A DNA stretch of 64,000 nucleotides from Roseateles sp049532965 (GTDB taxonomy: Bacteria > Pseudomonadota > Gammaproteobacteria > Burkholderiales > Burkholderiaceae_C). The stretch spans positions 4,526,001 through 4,590,000 of the forward strand of contig NZ_CP186694.1 in assembly GCF_049532965.1 (NCBI RefSeq). Direction: 5' to 3'. A program made the translations under genes and the position numbers. How positions within the stretch are numbered: the stretch's first letter is position 1; every line of letters begins with the position of its first letter. Below the pieces are notes generated by a model. It did not search any database. It had not been told where the DNA came from and saw only the letters and a program-made list of their open reading frames with translations. Of this stretch, positions 42,843-50,639 are shown piece by piece.

Positions 42843-43580
42843 ATGCCGCTGACCAACCAGGACATCTACGAGCGCATCTACACCGCCATCAGCGAACGGC
42901 GGCTGCTGCCCGGGACCAAGCTGAGCGAGGAGCGCCTGGCCGCCGCCTTCCAGGCCAGCCGCACGCGGATCCGCGAAGTGCTGAACCGGTTGAGCCAGGA
43001 ACTGGTGATCGACCTGCATCTGAACCGCGGCGCCTTCGTCGCCAGTCCGACCCCGCGCGACCTCAGCGACGTCTTCGCCATGCGCCGCGCCGTGGAGCGC
43101 GCCATCGCCGCCCAGTTGAGCGCCGAGCTGGCCGGGTCCGCCGGCCAGTCCCAGCTCGCCGCGATGCGGCAGCACCTCAAGCATGAGGCCGATGCCCGCG
43201 CCGCCGGCGATCGCGCCGCGCTGGCGCAATTGACCGGCGCCTTCCATCTCCGACTGGCGGAATGCACCGAGAACCGCCTGTTCATCGACACCGTCCGGCG
43301 TCTGGTGGCGCTCACCGGCCTGGCGATCGCGCAGTACGACGCGTTGGCCTCCAGTGCCTGCCCCGATCACGAGCACGACGACATCGTGGCCGCCATCGAG
43401 GCTGGCGACCCCCGCCGAGCGGAGCGGCTCATGCTCGAGCACCTGACGCACGTGGAGCAGGGCATTCGTCCTCCCGCTGAAACGGCCGGCGAAATGGACT
43501 TCCGCCAGATCTTCCAGCTGGAGCCCGAAACGCCACCCCGCGGCACCAAGCAGCGCCGCAAGCCGGCCGCCAAGGCGTGA
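42843..43580 (+). CDS. GntR-family (FCD) transcriptional regulator
   Basis: 245 residues. Winged helix-turn-helix at 1-72 (IYERIYTAISERRLLPGTKLSEERLA, then ASRTRIREVLNRLSQE). FCD effector domain at about 80-215 (DVFAMRRAVERAIAAQL, FHLRLAECTENRLF, DHEHDDIVAAIEAGDPRRAERLMLEHL) with the acidic/His set that often binds a metal and a carboxylate ligand. A basic C-terminal tail (KQRRKPAAKA) follows. It faces the racemase convergently and probably controls the racemase and importer genes, whose divergent promoter lies at 44.4 kb. Confidence 0.9.
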   Translation: MPLTNQDIYERIYTAISERRLLPGTKLSEERLAAAFQASRTRIREVLNRLSQELVIDLHLNRGAFVASPTPRDLSDVFAMRRAVERAIAAQLSAELAGSAGQSQLAAMRQHLKHEADARAAGDRAALAQLTGAFHLRLAECTENRLFIDTVRRLVALTGLAIAQYDALASSACPDHEHDDIVAAIEAGDPRRAERLMLEHLTHVEQGIRPPAETAGEMDFRQIFQLEPETPPRGTKQRRKPAAKA

Positions 43581-43627
43581 TCCGGCTTGATTGCGTGCCG
43601 CGGCGCCCATGCCGTGACGTCTGAGGT

Positions 43628-44371
43628 CTATGCCGTGACGTCGCGGCCGAAACCCGCGGCCCATCCGGTCCAGCGCTTGCTCAGCGGCGGCGCGTAGTCG
43701 CCGCGCTTGGCCGTCCTGAGCCGCAGTGCCGACAGGGCCTCGGCGAGCTTCACGGCCACTGCCAGCCCGTCGATCACCGGCACATCCAGGCGCCGCTGCA
43801 ACTCCTCGCACAGCGCGGCCATCCCGGCGCAGCCGAGCACGATGGCCTCGCTGCGATCGCGCGCCAACGCCACGCGCGAGGCCGCTTCGATCCGCGCCAG
43901 CGTGGCCTCGTCGCACGACTCCAGCGACAACACCTCGATGTCCGTGCCGTGGATGCCGCGGCACGTCGACTCGCACCCATAGCGACTCACCAGCCGCTCG
44001 GCGATCACGCAGGTGCGCGTCATCGTCGTCACGACCGAGAACCCCGTCGCCACGATGGACGCCGCATGGAAGGCGGCCTCCGCAATGCCGAGCACCGGCC
44101 CGGGCAGCGCCTCGCGTGCCGCGTCCAGTCCGGGGTCGCCGAAGCAGGCGATCACCGTCGCGTCAAAGCCCTCCCGCGCTGCCAGCATCGCCTGCTCCGC
44201 CACGCCCGCGGCCCCGAACGCATCGTCCAGGTGTCCCTCGATCGACACGGGCCCGAACGTGGGGCAGCGGGCCACGATCTCGGTGCCCGGCGCGGCCACC
44301 GCGCTCGCGGCTTCCGCAATGCTCCGCGTCATCGGCTGCGACGTGTTGGGGTTGATCAGAAGTAGCTTCAT
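43628..44371 (-). CDS. Aspartate/glutamate/hydantoin racemase-family protein
   Basis: 247 residues from ATG 44371 (MKLLLINPNTSQPMTRSIAEAA, the classical hydantoin racemase start). The two catalytic cysteines are in VIACFGDPGLDAARE and IVLGCAGMAALCEEL. The family racemises 5-substituted hydantoins, allantoin or acidic amino acids by a two-base Cys mechanism. The start NPNTS favours the hydantoin/allantoin racemase subgroup. It is divergent from the PotABCD-type importer, so it likely acts on the imported compound. Confidence 0.88.
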   Translation of the reverse strand: MKLLLINPNTSQPMTRSIAEAASAVAAPGTEIVARCPTFGPVSIEGHLDDAFGAAGVAEQAMLAAREGFDATVIACFGDPGLDAAREALPGPVLGIAEAAFHAASIVATGFSVVTTMTRTCVIAERLVSRYGCESTCRGIHGTDIEVLSLESCDEATLARIEAASRVALARDRSEAIVLGCAGMAALCEELQRRLDVPVIDGLAVAVKLAEALSALRLRTAKRGDYAPPLSKRWTGWAAGFGRDVTA

Positions 44372-44455
44372 TGGGGCTCCATGCACCTGTCGGGTGCCTT
44401 GTGCACGCAACTGGTGTGACGTGCAGTAGACAGCGCGGTCGATGATATGGCACAG

Positions 44456-44469
44456 CTTATGCATACAAA
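44456..44469. promoter_or_regulatory. Putative operator in the racemase/importer divergent region
   Basis: CTTATGCATACAAA contains the perfect palindrome TATGCATA (44458-44465), seven bases before the importer ATG. The GCATACAA word is shared with the palindrome before the other GntR-linked transporter (14158-14169). A GntR protein is encoded nearby at 42843. Binding here would block transcription of the importer. Confidence 0.42.
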
Positions 44470-44475
44470 AACAGC

Positions 44476-45504
44476 ATGACGACTGCGCGCAACGATCTGG
44501 AGCTGATTGGGCTGACCAAGCGATACGGCGACGCCACCGCGGTGGCGGGCATCGAGCTGCGCATCGCGGGGGGCAGCTACTGCTGCCTGCTCGGGCCGTC
44601 GGGCTGCGGGAAGACCAGCACCTTGCGGATGATCGCGGGCCATGAGGTGCCCACCGAGGGCCACGTCGTGCTGTCGGGCCGCGAGATCACTCAGCTGTCG
44701 CCTGCGGAGCGCGGCACCGCGATGATGTTCCAGAGCTATGCGTTGTTCCCGCACCTGAGCGTGCTGGACAACGTGGCCTTCAGCGCGCGCATGAAAGGGC
44801 AGCCCAAGGCCCAGCGGGACGCCCGCGCCCGCGAGTTGCTCGAGCTGGTCCACATGACGCCTTATGCGGCGCGTCTGCCCGCCGCGCTCTCGGGCGGTCA
44901 GCAACAGCGCGTTGCGCTGGCTCGCGCGCTGATGATGCAGCCGCGCGTGCTGCTGCTGGACGAGCCGTTGTCGGCGCTCGATCCCTTCCTGCGCGTCCGG
45001 ATGCGCGCCGAGCTCAAGCGTTGGCATCGCGAGCTCGGCATGAGCTTCGTGCATGTCACCCACTCGCAGGAGGAAGCCATGGCGCTGGCGGACCTTGTCG
45101 TCGTCATGAACCAGGGCCGCATCGAGCAGGCTGGCGCGCCGCGAGAGGTGTTCGAGCGGCCTCGCACCGAATTCGTCGCTCGCTTCATCGGCGCCCACAA
45201 CGTGATGGAGACGCCGGCCGGCAAGGTCGCGGTGCGATGCGACCGCGTTCTCGTCGGGCGCTCCGAGGTGACCGGCGCGACAGGAGGATCCGCCATGCCG
45301 GCCACCGTGATCGACGTCGAGTACCAGGGCAGCCAGGTGCTGGTCCACCTGGGCGCAGACACCGGCAGTGACCTCGACGACGCGGCCGGCCCCGACTGGA
45401 CCGCCGCCATGAGCGACAGCCAGTTCCATGCGAGTCCGCTGAGCCCGGGCGACCGCGCCACGATGCAATGGCGCGAAGCGGACGTCCATGTGCTCGAGGC
45501 CTGA
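44476..45504 (+). CDS. ABC transporter ATP-binding protein, spermidine/putrescine type
   Basis: 342 residues. Walker A GPSGCGKTS, Q-loop MMFQSYALFPH, signature LSGGQQQR, Walker B VLLLDEPLSALDP and H-loop VTHSQEEAMALADLVVVMNQG. The C-terminal part (about 235-340) is a TOBE domain. PotA-type ATPases energise import of polyamines, but the same family serves opines, amino acids and other organic cations. It is the first gene of a four-gene importer operon. The ATG has little leader, with an operator-like palindrome just upstream. Confidence 0.93.
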   Translation: MTTARNDLELIGLTKRYGDATAVAGIELRIAGGSYCCLLGPSGCGKTSTLRMIAGHEVPTEGHVVLSGREITQLSPAERGTAMMFQSYALFPHLSVLDNVAFSARMKGQPKAQRDARARELLELVHMTPYAARLPAALSGGQQQRVALARALMMQPRVLLLDEPLSALDPFLRVRMRAELKRWHRELGMSFVHVTHSQEEAMALADLVVVMNQGRIEQAGAPREVFERPRTEFVARFIGAHNVMETPAGKVAVRCDRVLVGRSEVTGATGGSAMPATVIDVEYQGSQVLVHLGADTGSDLDDAAGPDWTAAMSDSQFHASPLSPGDRATMQWREADVHVLEA

Positions 45505-45585
45505 CTTCCCGATCTCCCATCCTGATTTCTCTCATTCCCGATTTCTCATCCCTGATCCCAGCCACCCTTCTCGAGGAGACGCTTG

Positions 45586-46839
45586 ATGACCACCCGCCGC
45601 CAATTGCTGAAGACCGCCGGCGCTGCCACCGTCGCCGGTGTGGGCACGATGGGCTTTCCGTTCGTGCATGCCCAGGCCAAGCCCGTCCTGCGCTACCTCG
45701 GCACCGCGGTGAACCAGGACAAGGCGATTGCCGAGAAGTTCGAGGCCGACACCGGCATCAAGATCCAGTACATCGCCGTGACGACGGATGACGTGTCCAA
45801 GCGCGCGGTGACCGCGCCGAACAGCTTCGACCTGATCGACACCGAGTACTTCAGCCTCAAGAAGATCCTGCCGACCGGCAACCTGCAGGGCATCGACACC
45901 CGGCGGATCAAGAACGCCGACCGGATCACGCCGCTCTTCACGCGCGGCGAGGTCGGCGGCAAGAAGGTCGGCGACCAGGGCACGGCGCCGAAGAAGGTCA
46001 TGTACGTCGAGAAGCCCGACGCGAAGGCCTTCGCCGCCGCGCCGACGCAGTACATGACGCTGATCCCCACCGTCTACAACGCAGACACGCTGGGCATCCG
46101 GCCCGACCTGATCAAGCGTCCGATCGAGAGCTGGAAGGAGCTGCTCAATCCCGAGTTCAAGGGCAAGGCAGCGATCCTGAACATCCCGTCGATCGGCATC
46201 ATGGACGCCGCGATGGTGGTCGAGGCGGCGGGCCTCTACAAGTACCCGGACAAGGGCAACATGACCCGCAAGGAGATTGACCTCACGATCAAGACGCTGA
46301 TCGAGGCGAAGCGTGCCGGCCAGTTCCGCGCGCTGTGGAAGGACTTCAACGAGAGCGTCAACCTGATGGCTTCGGGCGAGGTGGTGATCCAGTCGATGTG
46401 GAGTCCTGCGGTCACCGCCGTGCGCACGAAGGGCATCGCCTGCAACTTCCAGCCGCTGAAGGAAGGCTATCGCGCGTGGGCCGCCGGCTTCGGCGTGCCA
46501 CGGACGCTCAAGGGCCGGCAACTGGACGCCGCCTACGAGTTCATCAACTGGTTCCTCGACGGCTGGGCCGGGGCTTACCTGAATCGCCAGGGCTACTACA
46601 GCGCTGTGCTGGACACCGCCAAGGCCCAGATGGCGCCCTACGAGTGGGCGTACTGGATGGAAGGCAAGGCGGCCGAGAAGGACATCAAGAGCCCCGGTGG
46701 CGATCTGCTGGCCAAGGCCGGCGAGAAGCGCGACGGCGGCAGCTACGAGCAGCGCATGAGCGGCATCGCCTGCTGGAACGCGATCATGGACGAGAACGCG
46801 TACATGGTGCAGAAGTGGAACGAGTTCGTTGCGGCGTGA
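45586..46839 (+). CDS. ABC transporter substrate-binding protein with twin-arginine signal
   Basis: 417 residues. The N-terminus TTRRQLLKTAGAATVAG is a twin-arginine (Tat) signal, so the protein is probably folded before export. The mature protein is of the PotD/PotF extracellular solute-binding type (VLRYLGTAVNQDKAIAEKFEADTG; GEVVIQSMWSPAVTAVR; YEFINWFLDGWAGAYLNRQGYYS). The upstream TTG at 45583 is less likely than ATG 45586, which has GAGGAG nearby. It delivers the ligand to the two following permeases. The ligand is unresolved; the nearby racemase suggests a hydantoin- or amino-acid-like compound. Confidence 0.92.
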   Translation: MTTRRQLLKTAGAATVAGVGTMGFPFVHAQAKPVLRYLGTAVNQDKAIAEKFEADTGIKIQYIAVTTDDVSKRAVTAPNSFDLIDTEYFSLKKILPTGNLQGIDTRRIKNADRITPLFTRGEVGGKKVGDQGTAPKKVMYVEKPDAKAFAAAPTQYMTLIPTVYNADTLGIRPDLIKRPIESWKELLNPEFKGKAAILNIPSIGIMDAAMVVEAAGLYKYPDKGNMTRKEIDLTIKTLIEAKRAGQFRALWKDFNESVNLMASGEVVIQSMWSPAVTAVRTKGIACNFQPLKEGYRAWAAGFGVPRTLKGRQLDAAYEFINWFLDGWAGAYLNRQGYYSAVLDTAKAQMAPYEWAYWMEGKAAEKDIKSPGGDLLAKAGEKRDGGSYEQRMSGIACWNAIMDENAYMVQKWNEFVAA

Positions 46840-46846
46840 CGGGGCG

Positions 46847-47716
46847 ATGAGGCCACAGAACTCCGCGTGGCTGCAGGCCGGCCCCCTGGCGGCCGTCTTC
46901 GCGCTGTTCTTCGTCGTGCCGCTGGCGCTGGTGGTGGTCGTGAGCTTCTGGCAGGCGACCGACTACGAGCTGATTCCGGCCTTCACGACGCAGGCTTATG
47001 CCGATGTGTTCCGCGGCTGCGCGGACACGTCGGCGCTGTGCGTCACGCTGAAGACCTATCTCTCGACGCTGAAGTTCGCGGTCCTGACCTGGGCCTTGAC
47101 GCTGGCGATCGGCTTCACGATCGCCTATTTCCTGGCTTTCCATGTCCGCACGACGCTGATGCAGACGGTGCTCTTCCTCGTCTGCACCGTACCGTTCTGG
47201 ACCAGCAACGTGATCCGGATGATCTCGTGGATTCCGCTGCTGGGGCGCAACGGCCTGGTCAACCAGACGCTGCTCGCGACCGGTGCGGTGGACCGGCCCG
47301 TGGAGTGGCTGCTGTTCTCGGACTTCTCCGTCGTGCTGGCGTTCGTCCACCTCTACACGATGTTCATGATCGTGCCGATCTTCAACTCGATGATGCGCAT
47401 TGACCGTGCGCTGCTCGAGGCGGCGCGCGACTCGGGCGCGAGCGCGTGGCAGACCATACGCCATGTCGTGATGCCGCTGTCCCGGACCGGCGTCCTGATC
47501 GGCTCGATCTTCATCCTGGCGCTGGTCATGGGCGACTTCGTGACGGTGGGCGTGATGGGTGGACAGCAGATCGCCTCGGTCGGCAAGACGATCCAGGTGC
47601 AGGCGGGCTACCTGCAGTTCCCGGCCGCAGCGGCCAACGCCGTGGTGCTGCTGGCCGTGGTCATGCTGATGATCGCGGCGCTGATGCGGCTGGTCGACCT
47701 GAGACGGGAGCTCTGA
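46847..47716 (+). CDS. ABC transporter permease, PotB type
   Basis: 289 residues with about six helices. A long periplasmic loop after helix 1 (DYELIPAFTTQAYADVFRG) is typical of PotB/PotH. The EAA loop reads EAARDSGASAWQTIRHVVMPLSRTG, followed by the last helices. The ATG at 46847 is 7 bp after the binding-protein stop; a GTG-type start further upstream would overlap it. The next permease begins 1 bp after the stop. Confidence 0.92.
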   Translation: MRPQNSAWLQAGPLAAVFALFFVVPLALVVVVSFWQATDYELIPAFTTQAYADVFRGCADTSALCVTLKTYLSTLKFAVLTWALTLAIGFTIAYFLAFHVRTTLMQTVLFLVCTVPFWTSNVIRMISWIPLLGRNGLVNQTLLATGAVDRPVEWLLFSDFSVVLAFVHLYTMFMIVPIFNSMMRIDRALLEAARDSGASAWQTIRHVVMPLSRTGVLIGSIFILALVMGDFVTVGVMGGQQIASVGKTIQVQAGYLQFPAAAANAVVLLAVVMLMIAALMRLVDLRREL

Positions 47717-47717
47717 G

Positions 47718-48608
47718 ATGAGCGATGCCACGACGCGGCGCCCCGGCGCCTTCTTCGCGCTCGCCGCCTTCTTCGGACTCTTCGTGCTGTTCCTCTACGG
47801 GCCGATGATCGCGATCGTCGCGCTGAGCTTCCAGGGCCCCGAGGGCGGCTTGACCTTCCCGCTGCGCGGATGGTCGCTGCATTGGTTCGCGAAGCTGTGG
47901 GAAGGGATCGGCGTGGTCGACATCGGCGCCGCGTTCCGCCGGTCGCTGGCGCTGGGGGGCGTCGTGATGGCGCTGACGGTGCTGCTGTCGTTGCTGGCCG
48001 GGCTCGCGTACCGCAAGCGGTTGCCGGGCGGGACGGTGCTGTTCTATGTGGTGGTGGCCAGCCTGATCATGCCGTCGATCATCGTGTCGCTCGGCATCGG
48101 GCTGGCCTTCCGGCTGCTCGATGGCGGCATCAAGGCGGTGCTGGAGGGCATGGGCTCGTCCTGGGCCGATGACTACGGGACTGCGCTGGGCCTGTTCACA
48201 TCGGGGCTGGGCGCGCAGCTGACGTGGACGTTGCCGTTCGGGCTGCTGATCATGTTCGCGGTGTTCAACCGCTTCGACCGCGCCTACGAGGAAGCGGCGC
48301 GTGACCTGGGCGCGACGCGGTGGCAGACCTTGCGCCATGTCGTGCTGCCGCTGATCGGGCCGAGCCTGGTGGGCGTGGGCATGTTCGGCTTCACGCTGAG
48401 CTGGGACGAGATCGCGCGCTCGTCGCAGACGATGGGGGACCTGAACACGCTGCCGATGGAGCTGCAAGGCCTGACGACGACGGTGACGACGCCGGTCATC
48501 TATGCCCTGGGCACGGTGACGACCGTGGTCTCGTTCGCGGTGATCGGCGTGGCGCTGGCGGCGGTGTGGGCGATGCGGCGGCGGGGGAGGCCGCGTGAAC
48601 TGACCTAG
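47718..48608 (+). CDS. ABC transporter permease, PotC type
   Basis: 296 residues, six helices (first: FFALAAFFGLFVLFLYGPMIAIVALS). EAA loop EEAARDLGATRWQTLRHVVLPLIGPSLVG. It pairs with the upstream permease to complete the importer. The stop is followed directly by the palindromic repeat block, which probably ends the transcript. Confidence 0.92.
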   Translation: MSDATTRRPGAFFALAAFFGLFVLFLYGPMIAIVALSFQGPEGGLTFPLRGWSLHWFAKLWEGIGVVDIGAAFRRSLALGGVVMALTVLLSLLAGLAYRKRLPGGTVLFYVVVASLIMPSIIVSLGIGLAFRLLDGGIKAVLEGMGSSWADDYGTALGLFTSGLGAQLTWTLPFGLLIMFAVFNRFDRAYEEAARDLGATRWQTLRHVVLPLIGPSLVGVGMFGFTLSWDEIARSSQTMGDLNTLPMELQGLTTTVTTPVIYALGTVTTVVSFAVIGVALAAVWAMRRRGRPRELT

Positions 48609-48631
48609 GTCTCGGCAGCGACGAGCGCGCT

Positions 48632-48970
48632 CCCCCTCACCCCAGCCCTCTCCCCCTCCGGGGGAGAGGGAGCAAGAGGTCCGCGGGACGAAGCCGCCAC
48701 GGTCATCCCCTCTCCCCTGGAGGGAGAGGGCGAGGGTGAGGGTGGCTCGTCGAAGGACATCCCCGTGGCACTTTGGGGAAGCGCTTGACACGGTTGCTCG
48801 CAAGCGGGAGAGGGAGCAAGAGGTCCGGGGGACGGAGCCGCCACGGTCATCCCCTCGCCACCGGAAGGGGGAGAGGGCGAGGGTGAGGGGGCTCGTCGAA
48901 GGGCATCACCGTGGCACTTTGGGGAAGCGCTTGACACGGTTGCTCTCGCCCTCCGGGGTAGAGGGAGAGA
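48632..48970. repeat. Tandem pair of compound palindromic repeats
   Basis: Two units about 145 bp apart. Unit 1 runs from GCCACGGTCATCCCC (48696) to GGACATCCCCGTGGC (ending 48769); unit 2 from GCCACGGTCATCCCC (48840) to GGGCATCACCGTGGC (ending 48915). Both are followed by the same 29-bp word beginning ACTTTGGGGAAGCGCTTG. CCCTCTCCC/GGGAGAGGG hairpins flank them. The units are the inverted complement of the element at 1336-1507. The 424-bp gap between the permease and the tRNA holds nothing else recognised. Confidence 0.82.
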
Positions 48971-49032
48971 GCTGCGGCGTGATTGATGGCCCGCCGGTTG
49001 CCACTCTCGTGACAACCGGCTTCTCTGCATTC

Positions 49033-49107
49033 TGGTGCGACCGGCAAGAATCGAACTTGCGACTAGGCCTTCGGAGGGCCCAATGATATCCACTTCACCA
49101 CGGTCGC
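49033..49107 (-). tRNA. tRNA-Arg, anticodon CCG
   Basis: Read on the minus strand, the acceptor arms GCGACCG (49107-49101) and CGGTCGC pair perfectly. The D arm is GTGA/TCAT, the anticodon stem GGGCC/GGCCT, and the loop CTCCGAA gives anticodon CCG (reads CGG). The T arm is GCAAG/CTTGC with loop TTCGATT. Discriminator A and an encoded CCA complete 75 nt. It is a single gene next to the repeat block; no integrase was seen beside it. Confidence 0.95.
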
Positions 49108-49420
49108 CATGGGAAGCGCGCATTCTAGCCTTGTTCTGAGCCCTCCAACGGCAAGTGCTCGACAAGTCGCTCCACTTCCCCCCCGTTCCCCCGTTGGGCT
49201 GCATGCGAACGGCAGCGGTTCGCTCCCCGCGCCGACGTGGTCCAGCACCCGCCACACCCGCCTCGACCTTGACGAAAGCCCCAGGGTGGGGCGGCAGGGG
49301 GCTGGCTATACTGCGCCGATTTGCTGTTCCCCCGCCCGTTCCCGAAGGGCCCCGTCATGCCCGACGCCTTCGACGACCGGACGCGCTTCTGCCGTATTCG
49401 ATTCGATCCACGAGGAATTC
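49108..49420. other. Intergenic region between tRNA-Arg and the cytochrome c gene
   Basis: 313 bp without a gene. A TATACT word at 49307-49312 could be a -10 box for the cytochrome gene, but no matching -35 stands 17 bp before it. AGGA at 49412 precedes the ATG. An open frame running through this region into the cytochrome has no coding character before 49421. Confidence 0.4.
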
Positions 49421-50008
49421 ATGAGCGGAACCCAGGACCACGCCAACGCCCAGGACACGCACGCCGACGGTCACGATGCCCACGAGGGCCCCATCAAGAC
49501 ACCCAAGCAGTTGATCGTCGCGGTCTTCTTCGCGTTCGTGATCCCCATCGTGGTCATCGTGATGCTCGCGAACTACGTCTCCAGCGAGGTCAAGCCCGCC
49601 GCCGGCTCCACCGGCCTCGAGGAACAGGCCGTTGCCGCCCGCATCCAGCCCGTCGGCGCGATCGAGCTCAAGGACCTTTCCAATCCCGCTGCGATGAAGT
49701 CCGGTGAGCAGGTCTTCCAGGCCCAGTGCGCCGCCTGCCATGCGGCCGGCGTCGCCGGCGCGCCCAAGCTCGGCGATCACGACGCCTGGGGTCCCCGCGT
49801 GAAGGCCGGCTTCGATACGCTGGTCCACTCCGCGCTCAAGGGCAAGGGCAACATGGGCCCGCAGGGCGGCGGCGATTTCACTGACTTCGAGATCTCCCGC
49901 GCCGTCGTCTACATGGCCAACCAAGGCGGCGCCAAGTTCGATGAGCCGAAAGCGCCCGCAGGCGCCGCTTCCGGTGCCGAATCCGGCGCTTCGGCCGCCT
50001 CCCAGTAA
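49421..50008 (+). CDS. Membrane-anchored cytochrome c5-type protein
   Basis: 195 residues. A His-rich cytoplasmic N-terminus (HANAQDTHADGHDAHE) precedes a membrane anchor at 31-52, then a periplasmic linker and a class I cytochrome c domain. Haem attaches at Cys103 and Cys106 with His107 (CAACH); the distal Met is in GNMGPQGG. A flexible Ala/Ser/Gly/Glu tail ends the protein. It probably shuttles electrons to a terminal oxidase. The His-rich start could bind metal and is unusual. A strong terminator follows the stop. Confidence 0.93.
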   Translation: MSGTQDHANAQDTHADGHDAHEGPIKTPKQLIVAVFFAFVIPIVVIVMLANYVSSEVKPAAGSTGLEEQAVAARIQPVGAIELKDLSNPAAMKSGEQVFQAQCAACHAAGVAGAPKLGDHDAWGPRVKAGFDTLVHSALKGKGNMGPQGGGDFTDFEISRAVVYMANQGGAKFDEPKAPAGAASGAESGASAASQ

Positions 50009-50025
50009 GCCGCCACGAGCTGAAA

Positions 50026-50049
50026 AAAGCCGACCCTCGGGTCGGCTTT
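50026..50049 (+). terminator. Rho-independent terminator after the cytochrome c gene
   Basis: AAAGCCGACC-CTCG-GGTCGGCTTT forms a 10-bp stem with a 4-nt loop starting 18 bp after the stop. The 3' arm ends in TTTCT, and the A-run on the 5' side makes it usable from both strands, which suits the convergent gene at 50074. Confidence 0.85.
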
Positions 50050-50073
50050 CTCATTACGCCGGTGAAGGCAGGG

Positions 50074-50613
50074 TCAGGCCTTGCTGAACTCGCCCTTCGG
50101 GTCCAGCGGCACCATCACCACGCGATGGCGAGCGATCAGTTCCGCATGCGTCGCGTTGGACAACGGCCAGCGCCCCGTCTCGATGGCATCCGCCGCCGGC
50201 GCCATGTCCTGCGTGTGGACCAGCCCCAGCCCGAGGTCGGTCTCGAGGAACAAGCGGTCCGACTCGTCCAGCACCGCGCCGCTGACCTGGGCCTCGCGGC
50301 CGGTGTGACTGAGCACACGCTCATCCGGCTGCAGACGCCAGATCCACGGCGCCGCCTCCAACTGCACATAGACCCGCTGCGGGCCATTCTGGAAGAACCA
50401 GGCGCCGTGCTCGTCCACGCCATAGTTCCGGTGGATGAAGCCGATCAGCTTGTCGTGCACGATGCGGCTGCCCTTCACCCGCGGGAACGGGCCGGCGGCC
50501 TGGATGCGCTCGTCGCGCATGTACCAGTCGCCGCGCGCATCCAGCGCCAGCCAGCCATAGCAGTGCGGCACGTTGGGCCACTTCTTCAGTGCGGCTTCGA
50601 CGATCGCGTCCAT
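50074..50613 (-). CDS. Conserved protein of unknown function (possibly DUF2946-like)
   Basis: 179 residues. The start MDAIVEAALKKWPNVPHCYGWLALDARG and FFQNGPQRVYVQLEAAPW recur in a betaproteobacterial family with no assigned role; the DUF number is from memory and uncertain. There are no signal, membrane or catalytic motifs. GAAAGGAG seven bases before ATG 50613 fixes the start. It lies 26 bp downstream of the YheT-type hydrolase on the same strand and is likely co-transcribed. Confidence 0.75.
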   Translation of the reverse strand: MDAIVEAALKKWPNVPHCYGWLALDARGDWYMRDERIQAAGPFPRVKGSRIVHDKLIGFIHRNYGVDEHGAWFFQNGPQRVYVQLEAAPWIWRLQPDERVLSHTGREAQVSGAVLDESDRLFLETDLGLGLVHTQDMAPAADAIETGRWPLSNATHAELIARHRVVMVPLDPKGEFSKA

Positions 50614-50639
50614 CGGCGGTCTCCTTTCGTCATCGCAGC

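Noticed and set aside
44476..48608. Firm assignment of the importer as a polyamine transporter (potABCD)
   Set aside because: The family also carries opines, amino acids and other compounds, and the neighbouring racemase and GntR regulator argue for a different ligand, so no gene symbols were given.
48632..48970. Possible CRISPR array (regular repeats in a non-coding region)
   Set aside because: Only two units, about 145 bp apart, with internal palindromes and no short unique spacers; no cas genes nearby. They match dispersed elements elsewhere in the window.
49033..49107. tRNA-Arg as an attachment site of an integrated element
   Set aside because: No integrase, no direct repeat of the tRNA 3' end within the window, and flanking genes are ordinary chromosomal genes.
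49307..49312. TATACT as a firm promoter of the cytochrome gene
   Set aside because: No -35 element at a suitable distance and no correctly spaced extended -10, so it is mentioned only within the intergenic entry.
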